DNA from: Serratia plymuthica
GTDB taxonomy: Bacteria; Pseudomonadota; Gammaproteobacteria; Enterobacterales; Enterobacteriaceae
Direction: 5' to 3'
DNA length: 64,000 nt
Assembly: GCF_018336935.1 (NCBI RefSeq)
Contig: NZ_CP068771.1
Location: forward strand, 4,898,001-4,962,000
Shown here: positions 35,898-44,891 of the stretch, piece after piece
Position numbering within the stretch: the stretch's first letter is position 1
Layout of the letters: each line of letters begins with the position of its first letter
Made by a program: the position numbers and the translations under genes
Notes under the pieces: model-generated
What the model was told of the DNA's origin: nothing
Databases searched by the model: none
The model's input: the letters and a program-made list of their open reading frames with translations, nothing else

Positions 35898-36218
35898 TCA
35901 CTTTTCGCCGTTTTCACGCGACCAGTGTTTCATCTCTTCGCCAATAAAATAATTCACCAGGTCGCGATACATTTTTTCTATCACTTCCGGGCTTAAGCCC
36001 TGTTCATCGGCCCAGGCTCTTCTTTGTTGCAGCATGGCTTCGAAGCGCTCTTTGGCCCGCACCGCATCGGGGCTGGTTTTGAATTTGGCGGCGGCTTTCA
36101 CGTAGGCAAAGCGCTGGGCGATCAGTTTGATGATGTGTTCGTCCAGCATGTCGATTTCCGCGCGGATATCGCCCATGTCCGCACAATCTTGCGGAGAAAG
36201 TTTGTTCTCGATAATCAC
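35898..36218 (-). CDS. Isochorismate lyase / chorismate mutase-like protein (AroQ fold, PchB-like)
   Basis: 106 residues from GTG 36218 (AAGGGAAACCCAGA before it); ATG 36176 is an alternative. Closely follows the PchB pattern: DIRAEIDMLDEHIIKLIAQR, FAYVKAAAKFKTSPDAVRAK, then YFIGEEMKHW. The active-site Arg (DIR), Arg (AQRF) and Lys (KFK) of PchB/AroQ enzymes are kept, but the Gln of PchB (EQIKYW) is Glu here (EEMKHW). It could convert isochorismate to salicylate or chorismate to prephenate. No isochorismate synthase gene lies nearby. A longer frame to 36539 overlaps the GNAT gene and is not used. Confidence 0.75.
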   Translation of the reverse strand: MIIENKLSPQDCADMGDIRAEIDMLDEHIIKLIAQRFAYVKAAAKFKTSPDAVRAKERFEAMLQQRRAWADEQGLSPEVIEKMYRDLVNYFIGEEMKHWSRENGEK

Positions 36219-36235
36219 TCTGGGTTTCCCTTGTT

Positions 36236-36667
36236 TTAGCGCACATAGCCATTTTGTTGCAGGCGATCCAACGCCGGGCCTTCGGCATAGACCATGCCGG
36301 TAGTCAGCTCGCGGAAGTGATACTTTTTGTAGAATTCCAGTTTGTCGGGCACCGAATAGATAAACACCTTGCCGAGCGGCGCCAAATCCTGCATCACCCG
36401 ATCCATCAGCAGCCTGCCCAGACCGCGGCCCTGATAGTGAGGATGGATAGCCACGTCGGCCAGGTAAGCCACCGAGGTCATGTCGCTGATGGCGTGGGCG
36501 GTGGCCACCAGTTCGCCGTCGAGGTATCCCCAATAGCAAAACTGGCTGTGCTGATAAACGCGCTGTAGCTGATGCGGGTCACGCTGGCCCAGCCCGGCGG
36601 CGGCCAACAACGCGCCCAATTGCGCCCAGTCGATGTGGTAGCGGTTTGGGTCGGTCACAATCTCCAT
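36236..36667 (-). CDS. GNAT family N-acetyltransferase
   Basis: 143 residues. Motif A LADVAIHPHYQGRGLGRLLM is textbook GNAT, preceded by YLDGELVATAHAISDMTSVA and followed by FIYSVPDKLEFYKKYHFREL. The N-terminal MEIVTDPNRYHIDWAQLGAL is typical of a common enterobacterial subfamily. Second gene of the TPR-GNAT-PchB-like-RimL run. Substrate unknown. Confidence 0.85.
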   Translation of the reverse strand: MEIVTDPNRYHIDWAQLGALLAAAGLGQRDPHQLQRVYQHSQFCYWGYLDGELVATAHAISDMTSVAYLADVAIHPHYQGRGLGRLLMDRVMQDLAPLGKVFIYSVPDKLEFYKKYHFRELTTGMVYAEGPALDRLQQNGYVR

Positions 36668-36676
36668 GCTTCTCTC

Positions 36677-37156
36677 CTAGTCGATGCGGTCCAGGTCGGC
36701 GGCATATTGACGGATAGCGCGCTGGTAGCTGCTGATGTCGCGATGCGAGGAGGTTTCCGCCAACAGCAGCAGCAGATCGGCCACCGCCTGTTTGGTTTCC
36801 CCCAGGTTGTACAGCGTCATGGCGCGGAACAGGGTGAGTTCCCTGGCCTGCGGGAACTCGGCCAATCCGTTGTCGAAGGCGGCCAGCGATTGCCGATACA
36901 GCCCGAGCGCGCGGTAGGTGCTGCCCAGGCCAAGCCAGGCCTCCTGCCGCTGCGCCGCCGGCAGCGTGCGTGCCAACGCCGCGAGATAGCAGGGGACCGC
37001 CTGCTGCTCAAACCCCTGTACGTCGTACAGACAGGCTAATTGGTAATGCAGCGTGGCTTCTTCCGGTTTTTGCTGCAATTGCTGTTGCGCCAGCTCGGTC
37101 GCTTCCTGATAGCGGCCCAGCTGTTTCAATTGTTCGATCGTCAGCGTAGGGGACAT
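36677..37156 (-). CDS. TPR-repeat protein
   Basis: 159 residues, all helical, with at least three tetratricopeptide repeats (GRYQEATELAQQQLQQKPEE, LHYQLACLYDVQGFEQQAVP, GLGSTYRALGLYRQSLAAFD). No signal peptide; probably a cytoplasmic protein-interaction scaffold. First gene of the four-gene run. Function unknown. Confidence 0.82.
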   Translation of the reverse strand: MSPTLTIEQLKQLGRYQEATELAQQQLQQKPEEATLHYQLACLYDVQGFEQQAVPCYLAALARTLPAAQRQEAWLGLGSTYRALGLYRQSLAAFDNGLAEFPQARELTLFRAMTLYNLGETKQAVADLLLLLAETSSHRDISSYQRAIRQYAADLDRID

Positions 37157-37323
37157 GTCATGGCCTCAGAAATGTGGGGTTTTTTTCCCCGTTGGCACGC
37201 TACTACGGAAGCATTCATCCTACAAGGAATATTACATCGGCCTGCGCGGGCAGTGGACCGCCAGCGCGCTGAGGCCGCAGGAGCGGATGGCGAACGCCTC
37301 GCCCCTCTTAAGTCTGCCGTTTT

Positions 37324-37349
37324 CCCCCGGCTTTGTGCCGGGGGGCGCT
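37324..37349. terminator. Hairpin after the AbrB/SymE-like gene
   Basis: CCCCCGGC/GCCGGGGG arms with loop TTTGT, then GCGCTTTT on the plus-strand side. It lies next to the stop of the minus-strand gene at 37351; on that strand the U-run is missing. Confidence 0.4.
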
Positions 37350-37350
37350 T

Positions 37351-37695
37351 TTAAGCCTCTAATCCCCCATCTTCCTGCCGCCGTAACCGAATAACACCGG
37401 GTGCGGAAGTGATCTCCAACTGTTCGGCCTCAGTGATCCCGGCCTCAATAAGCCAATCCCCGCCAATCACCAGCTCGCCGTTCTCCCGGACCCAGTCTGC
37501 GCCGAGATCCGGGCTATGCTGGCTGGCTTCGCAGAGTTCTTCCCAAATGGCGTCATCGGTGACGACGGTGATCCACAGCCCATCCGGTCGCAGCGTAATT
37601 TGCAGCGGCTCACCGATACCAAAGCCCAGTTCGGCCAGTTCAATACCTGCGATCGTTAACTCGGGGATGGGTTCCGGGGTAAAAGTAATGTTCAT
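37351..37695 (-). CDS. Protein with two AbrB/SymE-like repeats
   Basis: 114 residues, acidic. Two halves look alike: ELTIAGIELAELGFGIGEPL with ITLRPDGLWITV, and ELVIGGDWLIEAGITEAEQL with ITSAPGVIRLRR. Each has the pattern I-G-x-x-L-x-E-A/L-G followed by a beta-hairpin ending in I-T, as in AbrB/MazE swapped-hairpin domains and in the C-terminal half of SymE toxins (WLEAAGF ... VKVMEGCIVL). The protein could be a SymE-type RNA-targeting toxin, an antitoxin-like DNA binder, or neither. No partner gene is adjacent. Start ATG 37695 has GGAGGGCAC upstream. Confidence 0.6.
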   Translation of the reverse strand: MNITFTPEPIPELTIAGIELAELGFGIGEPLQITLRPDGLWITVVTDDAIWEELCEASQHSPDLGADWVRENGELVIGGDWLIEAGITEAEQLEITSAPGVIRLRRQEDGGLEA

Positions 37696-38163
37696 GTTGT
37701 GCCCTCCGTGGCTGGCGCAATGCGGATAATCGACTGTTGCCGGCTCGGTGATCTTCTCGATCCTCTGGCCGGCAGTAAAGCCCTAACTTTTTACGTTATT
37801 CATTTAGTCGGGTAGTTAATGACATAGAAAGCAGACTCCCGTTAGGGCGGGGGATACCCAAATACTATCTGATTGTTACCCATGAAATGGGTTTATGTTT
37901 AAAGGTTTCACGTTTGCGAGAGACTTTGCCGACTGCCGATAGTGAGGAAACGTCATCGGGAGACCCGGCCCCGTTGTCCTGAGCCGGTTTTTATGGCAGG
38001 GCGATCAGAACTCGTGCGGTTACGTGGCTGCCTTGGGTAGGATTAATACGAAAATGTGCGCCAACCCCGGTTTCCGTGGCCGGCATCGTTCCCGAAAGGC
38101 TTCACTTGCTCAAAAAACAGGCGTAGAATTCGCTTCGTCTAATAATTGAGGTTGTAAAGTATT
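37696..38163. other. Intergenic region before ypfM
   Basis: 468 bases. Visible items: ACCCA-TGAAA-TGGGT hairpin near 37880; a weak stem CCGGC/GCCGG followed by TTTTTAT at about 37975-37992 that could end a small plus-strand transcript; and a TAATAATTGAGG stretch just before ypfM. No protein-coding frame with a ribosome site was found. Confidence 0.4.
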
Positions 38164-38223
38164 ATGGTTGATCGTGAATTGGGAAATTGGAAAGACTTCA
38201 TCGATGAGATGTTAGGTAACTGA
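38164..38223 (+). CDS. ypfM: YpfM small protein (19 aa)
   Basis: Nineteen-codon gene, product MVDRELGNWKDFIDEMLGN. This is close to E. coli YpfM (MIERELGNWKDFIEVMLRK), which is encoded in the same neighbourhood beside acrD. Function unknown. Ribosome site is weak (TGAGG about 14 bases upstream). It is followed by a strong terminator, which supports a real short transcript. Confidence 0.85.
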   Translation: MVDRELGNWKDFIDEMLGN

Positions 38224-38303
38224 CACTGCGCTGAGGCGATAACAAGGTTGGTTTATTTGCCGGTATTTGAAACACCTTGGGAACGACATTCTCGTTCAGG
38301 ATA

Positions 38304-38336
38304 AAGCCGCATCGGTTTGCCGATGCGGCTTTTTTA
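38304..38336. terminator. Strong bidirectional terminator between ypfM and acrD
   Basis: Perfect 12-bp stem AAGCCGCATCGG/CCGATGCGGCTT, TTTG loop, then TTTTT on the plus strand; the complement also has a U-containing end for acrD. The acrD stop is seven bases away. Confidence 0.95.
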
Positions 38337-38342
38337 TGCCTG

Positions 38343-41300
38343 CTATTCCGCGTTTGCCGCCGGCAAGGGTTTACCCGGGAAGCGCCGCCGCACCAGCACA
38401 AAGAACAGCGGTACGAAGAAGATCGCCAACAGGGTGGCGGAAATCATGCCGCCCATCACCCCGGTGCCTACCGCATGCTGGCTGCCGGAGCCGGCGCCGC
38501 TGCTGATGGTCATCGGCAATACGCCGAAGATAAAGGCCAGCGAGGTCATCAAAATCGGCCGCAGGCGCATGCGTGAGGCTTCCAGCGTGGCGGACGTCAA
38601 ATCCTGCCCTTTGTGATTCAGCTCGTTGGCGAACTCGACGATCAGAATGGCGTTCTTCGCCGACAGCCCGATGATGGTCAACAGCCCAACCTGGAAATAA
38701 ACGTCATTCTCCAGTCCGCGCAGCCAGGTGGCGGCGACGGCGCCAATCACCCCGAGCGGCACCACCAGCATCACCGAGAACGGAATCGACCAGCTCTCGT
38801 ACAGCGCCGCGAGGCACAGGAACACCACCAGCAGCGAGATAGCGTACAGCGCAGGCGCCTGCGAGCCGGACAGCCGTTCCTGATAGGACATGGCGGTCCA
38901 TTCCAGGCCGAAGCCGGTCGGCAACTGACTGACGATTTTCTCCATTTCGGTCATCGCGGTGCCGGTGCTGACGCCTTCCGCCGCCTCGCCGACGATTTCC
39001 ACCGCCGAGCTGCCGTTGTAACGCTCCAGGCGCGGGGAGCCATATTCCCAGTGCGAGGTCGAGAAGGCCGAGAACGGCACCATGCCGCCCGCATTGTTGC
39101 GTACATACCATTTGTCGATATCGCCAGGCAGCATGCGGAAGGGTGCGGCGGCCTGCACGTACACCTTTTTCACCCGGCCGCGATCGACAAAGTCGTTGAC
39201 GTAGGTCGAGCCCCAGGCGGTGGACAGCGTGTTGTTGATGTCATCGACAGCCACACCGAGCGCTTGCGCCTTACGCTGGTCAATATTGATTTGCAGCTGA
39301 GGGCTGTCGTCCAGGCCGTTATGGCGAACGCGAGCCAGCAGCGGGTTGTCCGCCGCCAGTTGCAGCAATTGGTCGCGCGCCGCCATCAGCTTGGCGTGGC
39401 CCAGCCCGGCGTGGTCTTCCAGCTCCATATCGAAGCCGGCGGAGTTGCCCAGGCCGGTAATCGCCGGTGGGCTGCTGGCAATCACCCGCGCCTCGTTAAT
39501 CTTGCTGAACGCATGGGTGGCGCGATTGATGATATCGAAAGAGGTATTGGCGCCCGAGGTGCGCAGATCCCAGTCTTTCAAACGAATAAACATGCGCGCC
39601 ACGTTCTGCCCGTTGCCCCCTGGCCCGGCGCCGATGGTGGAGAACACCGACAGCACGTCCTGCTTTTCTTTGGTCAGGAAGTAGTGCTCGACTTTTTCCA
39701 CCACCTTGGCGGTCTGTTGCAGGGTCGCACCCGGCGGCAATTGCACCTGTACGGTGAATACCCCGCGGTCTTCCTGCGGCAGAAACGAGCTCGGCAGCTT
39801 GATGAACAGCAGCGCCATGCTGGCGAGCAGCAGCAGATAAATCGCCATATAGCGCAAGCTGAAATGCAGCACGCGCGCCACACCGCGCTCGTAGCGATCG
39901 GCATTGCGGTTGAACATGCGGTTGAACCAGCCGAAGAAGCCGCGCTTGCCGTGGTGGTGGCCCTTGGCGATCGGCTTGAGCAGCGTGGCGCACAGGGCCG
40001 GGGTCAGGATCATCGCCACCAGCACCGACAGCACCATGGAGGAGACTATGGTGATCGAAAACTGGCGATAAATCGCGCCGGTGGTGCCGCCGAAGAACGC
40101 CATCGGGATAAACACCGCCGACAGCACCATGGCGATACCGACCAGCGCGCCCTGGATCTGCCCCATGGATTTGCGCGTGGCCTCGCGCGGCGGCAGGCCC
40201 TCTTCGCTCATCACGCGTTCGACGTTCTCCACCACCACGATGGCGTCATCCACCAACAGGCCGATCGCCAGCACCATGGCGAACATGGTCAGGGTGTTGA
40301 TGCTAAATCCGAAGGCGGAAAGAATGGCGAAGGTGCCCAGCAAGACGACCGGTACGGCGATAGTGGGGATCAGCGTAGCGCGGAAGTTCTGCAAGAACAG
40401 GTACATCACCAGGAACACCAGCACAATGGCTTCCAGCAGGGTTTTCACCACGTCTTTAATGGAGGCCTTAACGAACGGGGTGGTTTCATAGGCGACCTTC
40501 GCCTCCAGCCCGTGCGGGAAATACTGCGACAGCTCGGCGATTTTGTCCTTCACCAACTGATCGGTCTGCAGCTCGTTGGCGCCGGAAGCCAGCTTGATGT
40601 TGATGCCGGCGGCCTGCATGCCGTTATAACGGCTGAGGAAGTTATAGTTTTCGCCGCCCAGCTCGATAGTGGAAACATCGCCCAGCGTCACCAGCGAACC
40701 GTCCTGATTGACCCGCAGGGTGATTTGCCTGAACTGTTCCGGCGTCTGCAATTGCGACTGGGCGTTAATGGTGGCGTTAAGCGCCTGCTTGTCGACGGAC
40801 GGCGTGCCGCCGAGCTGGCCGACCGCCACCTGGGCGTTCTGGGACTTGATGGCGGTCACCACGTCCTGGGTGGTGAGCTGGTAACTGGTCAGCTTGTTGG
40901 GATCGAGCCAGATGCGCATGGCGTACTGCGAACCGTAAACGTCCATGCTGCCCACGCCGTTGATGCGGCTGAGCGGGTCTTGCAAATTGGACACCAGGTA
41001 ATCGGCGATATCCTGTTTGTCCATGCTGCCGTCGGTCGAGACGAATGCCACCATCATCAGCGTGGTATCACCGGATTTTGATACCGTCACGCCCTGAGTT
41101 TGCACCGCCTGCGGTAGCCGTTTGATCGCCGCCTGCAACTGGTTTTGCACCTGCTGCATCGCCTCGTTGGGGTCGGTGCCGGCCTCAAAGGTCAGCGTGA
41201 CCGTGGCTTGCCCGGTGTTGGTGCTCTGCGACGACATATACATCATGTTGTCCAGGCCGGTCATGTTCTGTTCGATAATCTGGGTAACGGTGTTTTCCAG

Positions 41301-41468
41301 CGTTTGCGCCGAGGCGCCAGGGTAGGTGGCGCTAATGCGAACGTTCGGTGGCGCGAGGTTCGGATACTGTTCGACGGGTAAGGAAAAAATCGCCAAAGCG
41401 CCGGTCAGGCAAAGAATAATTGCCAGAACCCAGGCGAAAATCGGGCGATCAATAAAAAAATTGGCCAT
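38343..41468 (-). CDS. acrD: RND multidrug efflux transporter AcrD
   Basis: 1,041 residues, 12 membrane helices and two large periplasmic loops. Start [20 protein letters not shown] and the proton-relay Asp pair in [20 protein letters not shown] are typical HAE-1 RND pump features; [20 protein letters not shown] lies at the C-terminal helix bundle. No membrane-fusion or outer-membrane gene is adjacent, as with E. coli AcrD, which borrows AcrA and TolC to export aminoglycosides and other hydrophilic drugs. Synteny (ypfM, narQ) supports AcrD rather than AcrB. No clear BaeR or CpxR box was recognised upstream. Confidence 0.92.
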   Translation of the reverse strand: MANFFIDRPIFAWVLAIILCLTGALAIFSLPVEQYPNLAPPNVRISATYPGASAQTLENTVTQIIEQNMTGLDNMMYMSSQSTNTGQATVTLTFEAGTDPNEAMQQVQNQLQAAIKRLPQAVQTQGVTVSKSGDTTLMMVAFVSTDGSMDKQDIADYLVSNLQDPLSRINGVGSMDVYGSQYAMRIWLDPNKLTSYQLTTQDVVTAIKSQNAQVAVGQLGGTPSVDKQALNATINAQSQLQTPEQFRQITLRVNQDGSLVTLGDVSTIELGGENYNFLSRYNGMQAAGINIKLASGANELQTDQLVKDKIAELSQYFPHGLEAKVAYETTPFVKASIKDVVKTLLEAIVLVFLVMYLFLQNFRATLIPTIAVPVVLLGTFAILSAFGFSINTLTMFAMVLAIGLLVDDAIVVVENVERVMSEEGLPPREATRKSMGQIQGALVGIAMVLSAVFIPMAFFGGTTGAIYRQFSITIVSSMVLSVLVAMILTPALCATLLKPIAKGHHHGKRGFFGWFNRMFNRNADRYERGVARVLHFSLRYMAIYLLLLASMALLFIKLPSSFLPQEDRGVFTVQVQLPPGATLQQTAKVVEKVEHYFLTKEKQDVLSVFSTIGAGPGGNGQNVARMFIRLKDWDLRTSGANTSFDIINRATHAFSKINEARVIASSPPAITGLGNSAGFDMELEDHAGLGHAKLMAARDQLLQLAADNPLLARVRHNGLDDSPQLQINIDQRKAQALGVAVDDINNTLSTAWGSTYVNDFVDRGRVKKVYVQAAAPFRMLPGDIDKWYVRNNAGGMVPFSAFSTSHWEYGSPRLERYNGSSAVEIVGEAAEGVSTGTAMTEMEKIVSQLPTGFGLEWTAMSYQERLSGSQAPALYAISLLVVFLCLAALYESWSIPFSVMLVVPLGVIGAVAATWLRGLENDVYFQVGLLTIIGLSAKNAILIVEFANELNHKGQDLTSATLEASRMRLRPILMTSLAFIFGVLPMTISSGAGSGSQHAVGTGVMGGMISATLLAIFFVPLFFVLVRRRFPGKPLPAANAE

Positions 41469-41749
41469 GCAGCGCGAACCTCGTTATGACTTGTTCTATC
41501 TTTAAGACGCATCTGGATTGCGTTTATCAGCGGCTGGGAAGGATTCCGGCGTTATTGCACTTTACTCGCGAAGGGGGAGTAAAGCGTGGAGAAAAAAAGG
41601 AGATAGTGTAAATAACGGTAGTAGAAATCGGCAATGACGCCTCAATGCCAGAGAAAAACGTCATTAAGACAATTTTATGACTATCAAGGACCTGGCCGAT
41701 CAAGGTTCCCGGAAAATCATCAGGACTCACCGCAAAGCAGGAGCTTGGC

Positions 41750-42028
41750 ATGGAAATTAACCCGGTATTCGCCCGTCGCCTTTATCTGTGCTGGCTGATC
41801 AGCCACAGTGAGCGGCCAAACGTTCCGCGTTTGATGGAATTGACCGGCTGGCCGCGCCGTACGCTGCAAGACGTGCTGAAAGCCTTGCCTGGGCTGGGGG
41901 TGGAGCTGCAGTTTGTACAGCAGGGCGTGCGCAATAACGACGGTTTTTACCAGTTGGAAAACTGGGGGCCTCTCAACAAGAGTTGGATCTACCAGCATCA
42001 TCAGGCGTTGTTTGCCGCCATCGAATAA
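41750..42028 (+). CDS. Small winged-helix DNA-binding-like protein
   Basis: 92 residues. MEINPVFARRLYLCWLISHS then PNVPRLMELTGWPRRTLQDV forms a helix-turn-helix, followed by a short wing (VELQFVQQGVRNNDGFYQLE) and a conserved C-terminal WGPLNKSWI. The pattern fits small winged-HTH proteins of enterobacteria; target unknown. ATG follows AGGAGCTTGGC. It lies between divergent acrD and convergent narP and ends at a palindromic terminator. Confidence 0.7.
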   Translation: MEINPVFARRLYLCWLISHSERPNVPRLMELTGWPRRTLQDVLKALPGLGVELQFVQQGVRNNDGFYQLENWGPLNKSWIYQHHQALFAAIE

Positions 42029-42031
42029 ACT

Positions 42032-42051
42032 TTCCCCGGCATGCCGGGGAA
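42032..42051. terminator. Palindromic terminator between the winged-helix gene and narP
   Basis: TTCCCCGGCATGCCGGGGAA, a perfect 20-bp palindrome between convergent genes, with flanking T/A bases on each side. Confidence 0.8.
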
Positions 42052-42054
42052 GCA

Positions 42055-42687
42055 TCATTGACTCTTGTGTTCCAGGTACATCACCGTCGCGGCCACGCGT
42101 GAACGGACGTCCAGTTTGCGCAGCATATTGCGGATATGCACTTTCACCGTCTCTTCGGAAATGTGCAGCTGTGCCGCCACCTGTTTGTTGGACATGCCGC
42201 GCGCCACTTCCTGCAATACATCCAGCTCGCGTTCGGTCAGTTCGGCGAAGGGATCGTGCTGTTCGCTGCGGGATGACAGAAAGTCCGCCATCGCATCGCT
42301 GATCACGTTCCGGCCTTCCGCCGCCGCGCGAATATGTTCCAGCAGCTGTTCCGGTTCACTGTCTTTCAGCAGATAGCCGTCGGCGCCGGCGTCGATCAGC
42401 GCATACAGGTCGCTGCGCGAATCGGAAACCGTCAGCACGATGATGCGCGCATCGATGCCCTCATTGCGCAGCGCTTTCAACGTGTCCAGGCCGGACAGCC
42501 CTTTCATGTTCAGATCGAGCAGGATCACGTCCGGCGTGTGCTGCAGCGCGAGGGCAATCGCCTCGTTGCCGTCGCTGGCTTCGGCTACCACGGTAAACCA
42601 CGGGTCCAGCCCCAGAAGTTGTTTGATGCCGCGGCGCATCAGCGGATGGTCGTCGACGATCAATACTCGGTAATTCTTCATCACCAT
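42055..42687 (-). CDS. narP: Nitrate/nitrite response regulator NarP
   Basis: 210 residues. Receiver domain with phospho-acceptor Asp58 (VILLDLNMKGLSGLDTL) and conserved Lys in GYLLKDSEPE; C-terminal LuxR/FixJ-type HTH (LTERELDVLQEVARGMSNKQ, VKVHIRNMLRKLDVRSRVAA). Sequence is NarP-like rather than NarL-like. ATG 42687 follows GGGAG. It is downstream of narQ on the same strand, 160 bases away, and beside the nap operon it is expected to activate. Confidence 0.92.
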   Translation of the reverse strand: MVMKNYRVLIVDDHPLMRRGIKQLLGLDPWFTVVAEASDGNEAIALALQHTPDVILLDLNMKGLSGLDTLKALRNEGIDARIIVLTVSDSRSDLYALIDAGADGYLLKDSEPEQLLEHIRAAAEGRNVISDAMADFLSSRSEQHDPFAELTERELDVLQEVARGMSNKQVAAQLHISEETVKVHIRNMLRKLDVRSRVAATVMYLEHKSQ

Positions 42688-42847
42688 GACATATGCTCCC
42701 TGTAACGAGTAAAGCCACTCAAACGCGCTGTGCGGCGCGCTTCACAGTGGGACAGACTCTTGTAAAATAGCGGCAATCAACGCCACGAACATCCTGAAAT
42801 CGCCTTTATACCCGCCTAAAAGGTAACGAGGGGTGAATGGCACTGAT

Positions 42848-44530
42848 TTATGACGGAAACGTCAAACGGACTTCCGTACCCTTGGGGTCGCCTCGCTGGA
42901 TGAGCAGCGTGCCTCCCAGCCGCGCGGCGCGTTCGCTCATGATGGTCAGCCCATAGTGGCCTTCCGGCTCGTTCAGGCTGGCGATGCCGCAGCCGTCGTC
43001 AACGATGCTGATGGCATTATCACCGCTTGCGGTGACCTCGCAGCGGATCACTATCTCCCGCGCATCGGCATGTTTGATGGCGTTGACCACCGCTTCCCGC
43101 ACAATCTGCAAGGCATGTACCTGTTGTTGGGCATTGAGCGCCTGAGAGGAAAGCCGACAGTGTAACTGAATCCGCGCGCCGGTTAGAACCTTTAATGGCG
43201 CCAGCAACTGGTGCAACGCGGCGTTCAAATCGGCCTCCTGAATGTTCAGGCGGAAGGTAGCCAGCAACTCGCGCAACTGGCGGTAGGCGTCGGCCAGTGC
43301 GCGGTCAAAATCGTTAATGATCTCCTGCGCCTGGGGGGCGCCGCCCGCCAGCGTACGTTTGAGCAACGTCAACTGAATGCGCAAAAACGACAGCGCCTGG
43401 GCCAATGAATCGTGCAGTTCGCGGGCGATGGTGGCACGTTCCTCCATCAGCAAAAACTGCATGTGCTGTTTCTGCGCGCGATTAAAATAAACGCCGCGGC
43501 TCAGCATGTTAGCCACGCTTTGCATCAGGTGCGGATGCGGCGGTTGGTCCTGATGCTGCCAGCTCAGTTCCCCCTGCGGCTTGCCGTCCTGAACGATGGC
43601 AAGCCGCTGCCAGGCCTGCGTGGGAGACGGCGTGCCGCTGGTCAGTTGCCATTCGCTGAGGCTGTCCGCCACGTTCAGCCGGATACAGAGCAACTGTTCG
43701 CTCTGGCGCACGATGTGCAGGACCTGCTCAAAGGCCTGCCTGCCGATTTGCCGCACGCTCAGCGCCTGCGAGCAGTTGTAGAGCACTTCGAGCGTCTCGT
43801 TCGCCTGTTGCAAACGCTGGGTTTTTTCCTGAACCTTTAGCTCAAGAGACTGATACAGCTTGGCCAGATCGTCCGACATGGCGGCAAAGGCCTGCGACAG
43901 CACGCCCAGCTCGTTCGGCAGCGCCACATCCAGTTGCGGGTGATGAAAATCCCGCTGTTGCACGCGCTGGCTGGCATCCACCAGGTGTTTCAGCGGCGCC
44001 ACCACCTGGCGGCGCATAAAGCGAATGCAAAACAGCACCAGCCCGATAATGGCGATATAGCCCATCACGCTGATGGTCGCCACTATGGCCAGCTTGAGTT
44101 CGGAGTAGCGTTGCAGCGCTAAAACGAAATGGTCAATCTGGTTAACGTAACCGGCGACGTTGGCCTGATAGTCTGCCGACTGCCCAGCGCGGATCTGCTG
44201 CGCCAACCGTTGCCAGGTTTGCAGCAGCGACAGGTATTTCTCACGGACGTCGGCAGGTACGTAAAAGCGATCCAGGTTTTGCAGCGCCGGGGCCTGCAGG
44301 GATTGTTGATATTGCTGCAGATGCTGATCCAGCCCCGTTGCCTGCCGGGTGAGGTCGTAAGCCAACCGATAACTCTGCATGCGCAGCGAACCGGCGATAT
44401 TGACCGCTTCGGCGTCACGCAGGCTGCCGGCGACGGTGGTCAAGGCCAGTCCGGTGGAGATAACGGACAAAATAACGATGCAAAACAGCGCCTTGGCCAG
44501 GCTGCCGGTCACTGAACGTTTAACAAGCAA
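42848..44530 (-). CDS. narQ: Nitrate/nitrite sensor kinase NarQ
   Basis: 560 residues. Two N-terminal membrane helices flank a periplasmic nitrate sensor with the P-box (AEAVNIAGSLRMQSYRLAYD); then HAMP, a GAF-like central region, HisKA_3 with the phospho-His in ATIARELHDSLAQALSFLR, and an HATPase domain (VREAVVNAIKHADA, GHYGLTIMSERAARLGGTLL). Matches E. coli NarQ. Start is TTG 44530 (product MLVKRSVTGSLAK, E. coli MIVKRPVSASLAR) with AGGA nearby; no ATG fits. Divergent from napF. Confidence 0.93.
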   Translation of the reverse strand: MLVKRSVTGSLAKALFCIVILSVISTGLALTTVAGSLRDAEAVNIAGSLRMQSYRLAYDLTRQATGLDQHLQQYQQSLQAPALQNLDRFYVPADVREKYLSLLQTWQRLAQQIRAGQSADYQANVAGYVNQIDHFVLALQRYSELKLAIVATISVMGYIAIIGLVLFCIRFMRRQVVAPLKHLVDASQRVQQRDFHHPQLDVALPNELGVLSQAFAAMSDDLAKLYQSLELKVQEKTQRLQQANETLEVLYNCSQALSVRQIGRQAFEQVLHIVRQSEQLLCIRLNVADSLSEWQLTSGTPSPTQAWQRLAIVQDGKPQGELSWQHQDQPPHPHLMQSVANMLSRGVYFNRAQKQHMQFLLMEERATIARELHDSLAQALSFLRIQLTLLKRTLAGGAPQAQEIINDFDRALADAYRQLRELLATFRLNIQEADLNAALHQLLAPLKVLTGARIQLHCRLSSQALNAQQQVHALQIVREAVVNAIKHADAREIVIRCEVTASGDNAISIVDDGCGIASLNEPEGHYGLTIMSERAARLGGTLLIQRGDPKGTEVRLTFPS

Positions 44531-44891
44531 TCACGGATCCTTTTCTCACGGGCGATGCGCATCGTCAGGTTTCATTCGAAAGCAAAATTATAAGTTTTGC
44601 AACTAAAATTCGCCGGGTTTTATCTCAAGATGTAAGCAACGGGAAAAACGATCGCTGTATAATTAAAGAGATAGCGATTGAGTGAAAAGGGCGCGACAAA
44701 ATACCCTTAGGCACAGTAATTGATTGATCTGGCGCAAGCTACCCCCGCATTTACCCCTAAAGGGTGATTATATACCCCTCGGACTCCTCTTATGTTACCC
44801 CCGTATTTTTCAGGGTTTTAAATCCCTGGGCTATAGCCGCTGCCCCACCAACTGGCCTGTGGGCATGTTTGCAACCTCAAGGATCAACAGC
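44531..44891. promoter_or_regulatory. narQ-napF control region
   Basis: 361 bases, AT-rich to the left. It contains NarL/NarP heptamers: TACCCTT (44702), TACCCCC (44740), an inverted 7-2-7 pair TACCCCT-AA-AGGGTGA (44752-44767), TACCCCT (44773) and TACCCCC (44796), and a candidate FNR site TTGATCTGGCGCAA (44724-44737). This fits anaerobic, nitrate-responsive control of nap. Confidence 0.7.

Noticed and set aside
37973..37992. Small RNA ending at a terminator before ypfM
   Set aside because: The stem is only five pairs with a 13-base loop and no promoter was recognised; too weak to list as a gene.
38613..41081. 822-codon plus-strand open frame opposite acrD
   Set aside because: It is the mirror of a strongly supported RND transporter gene in GC-rich DNA; the translation is His/Gln/Arg-rich with no domain, and it lacks a ribosome site.
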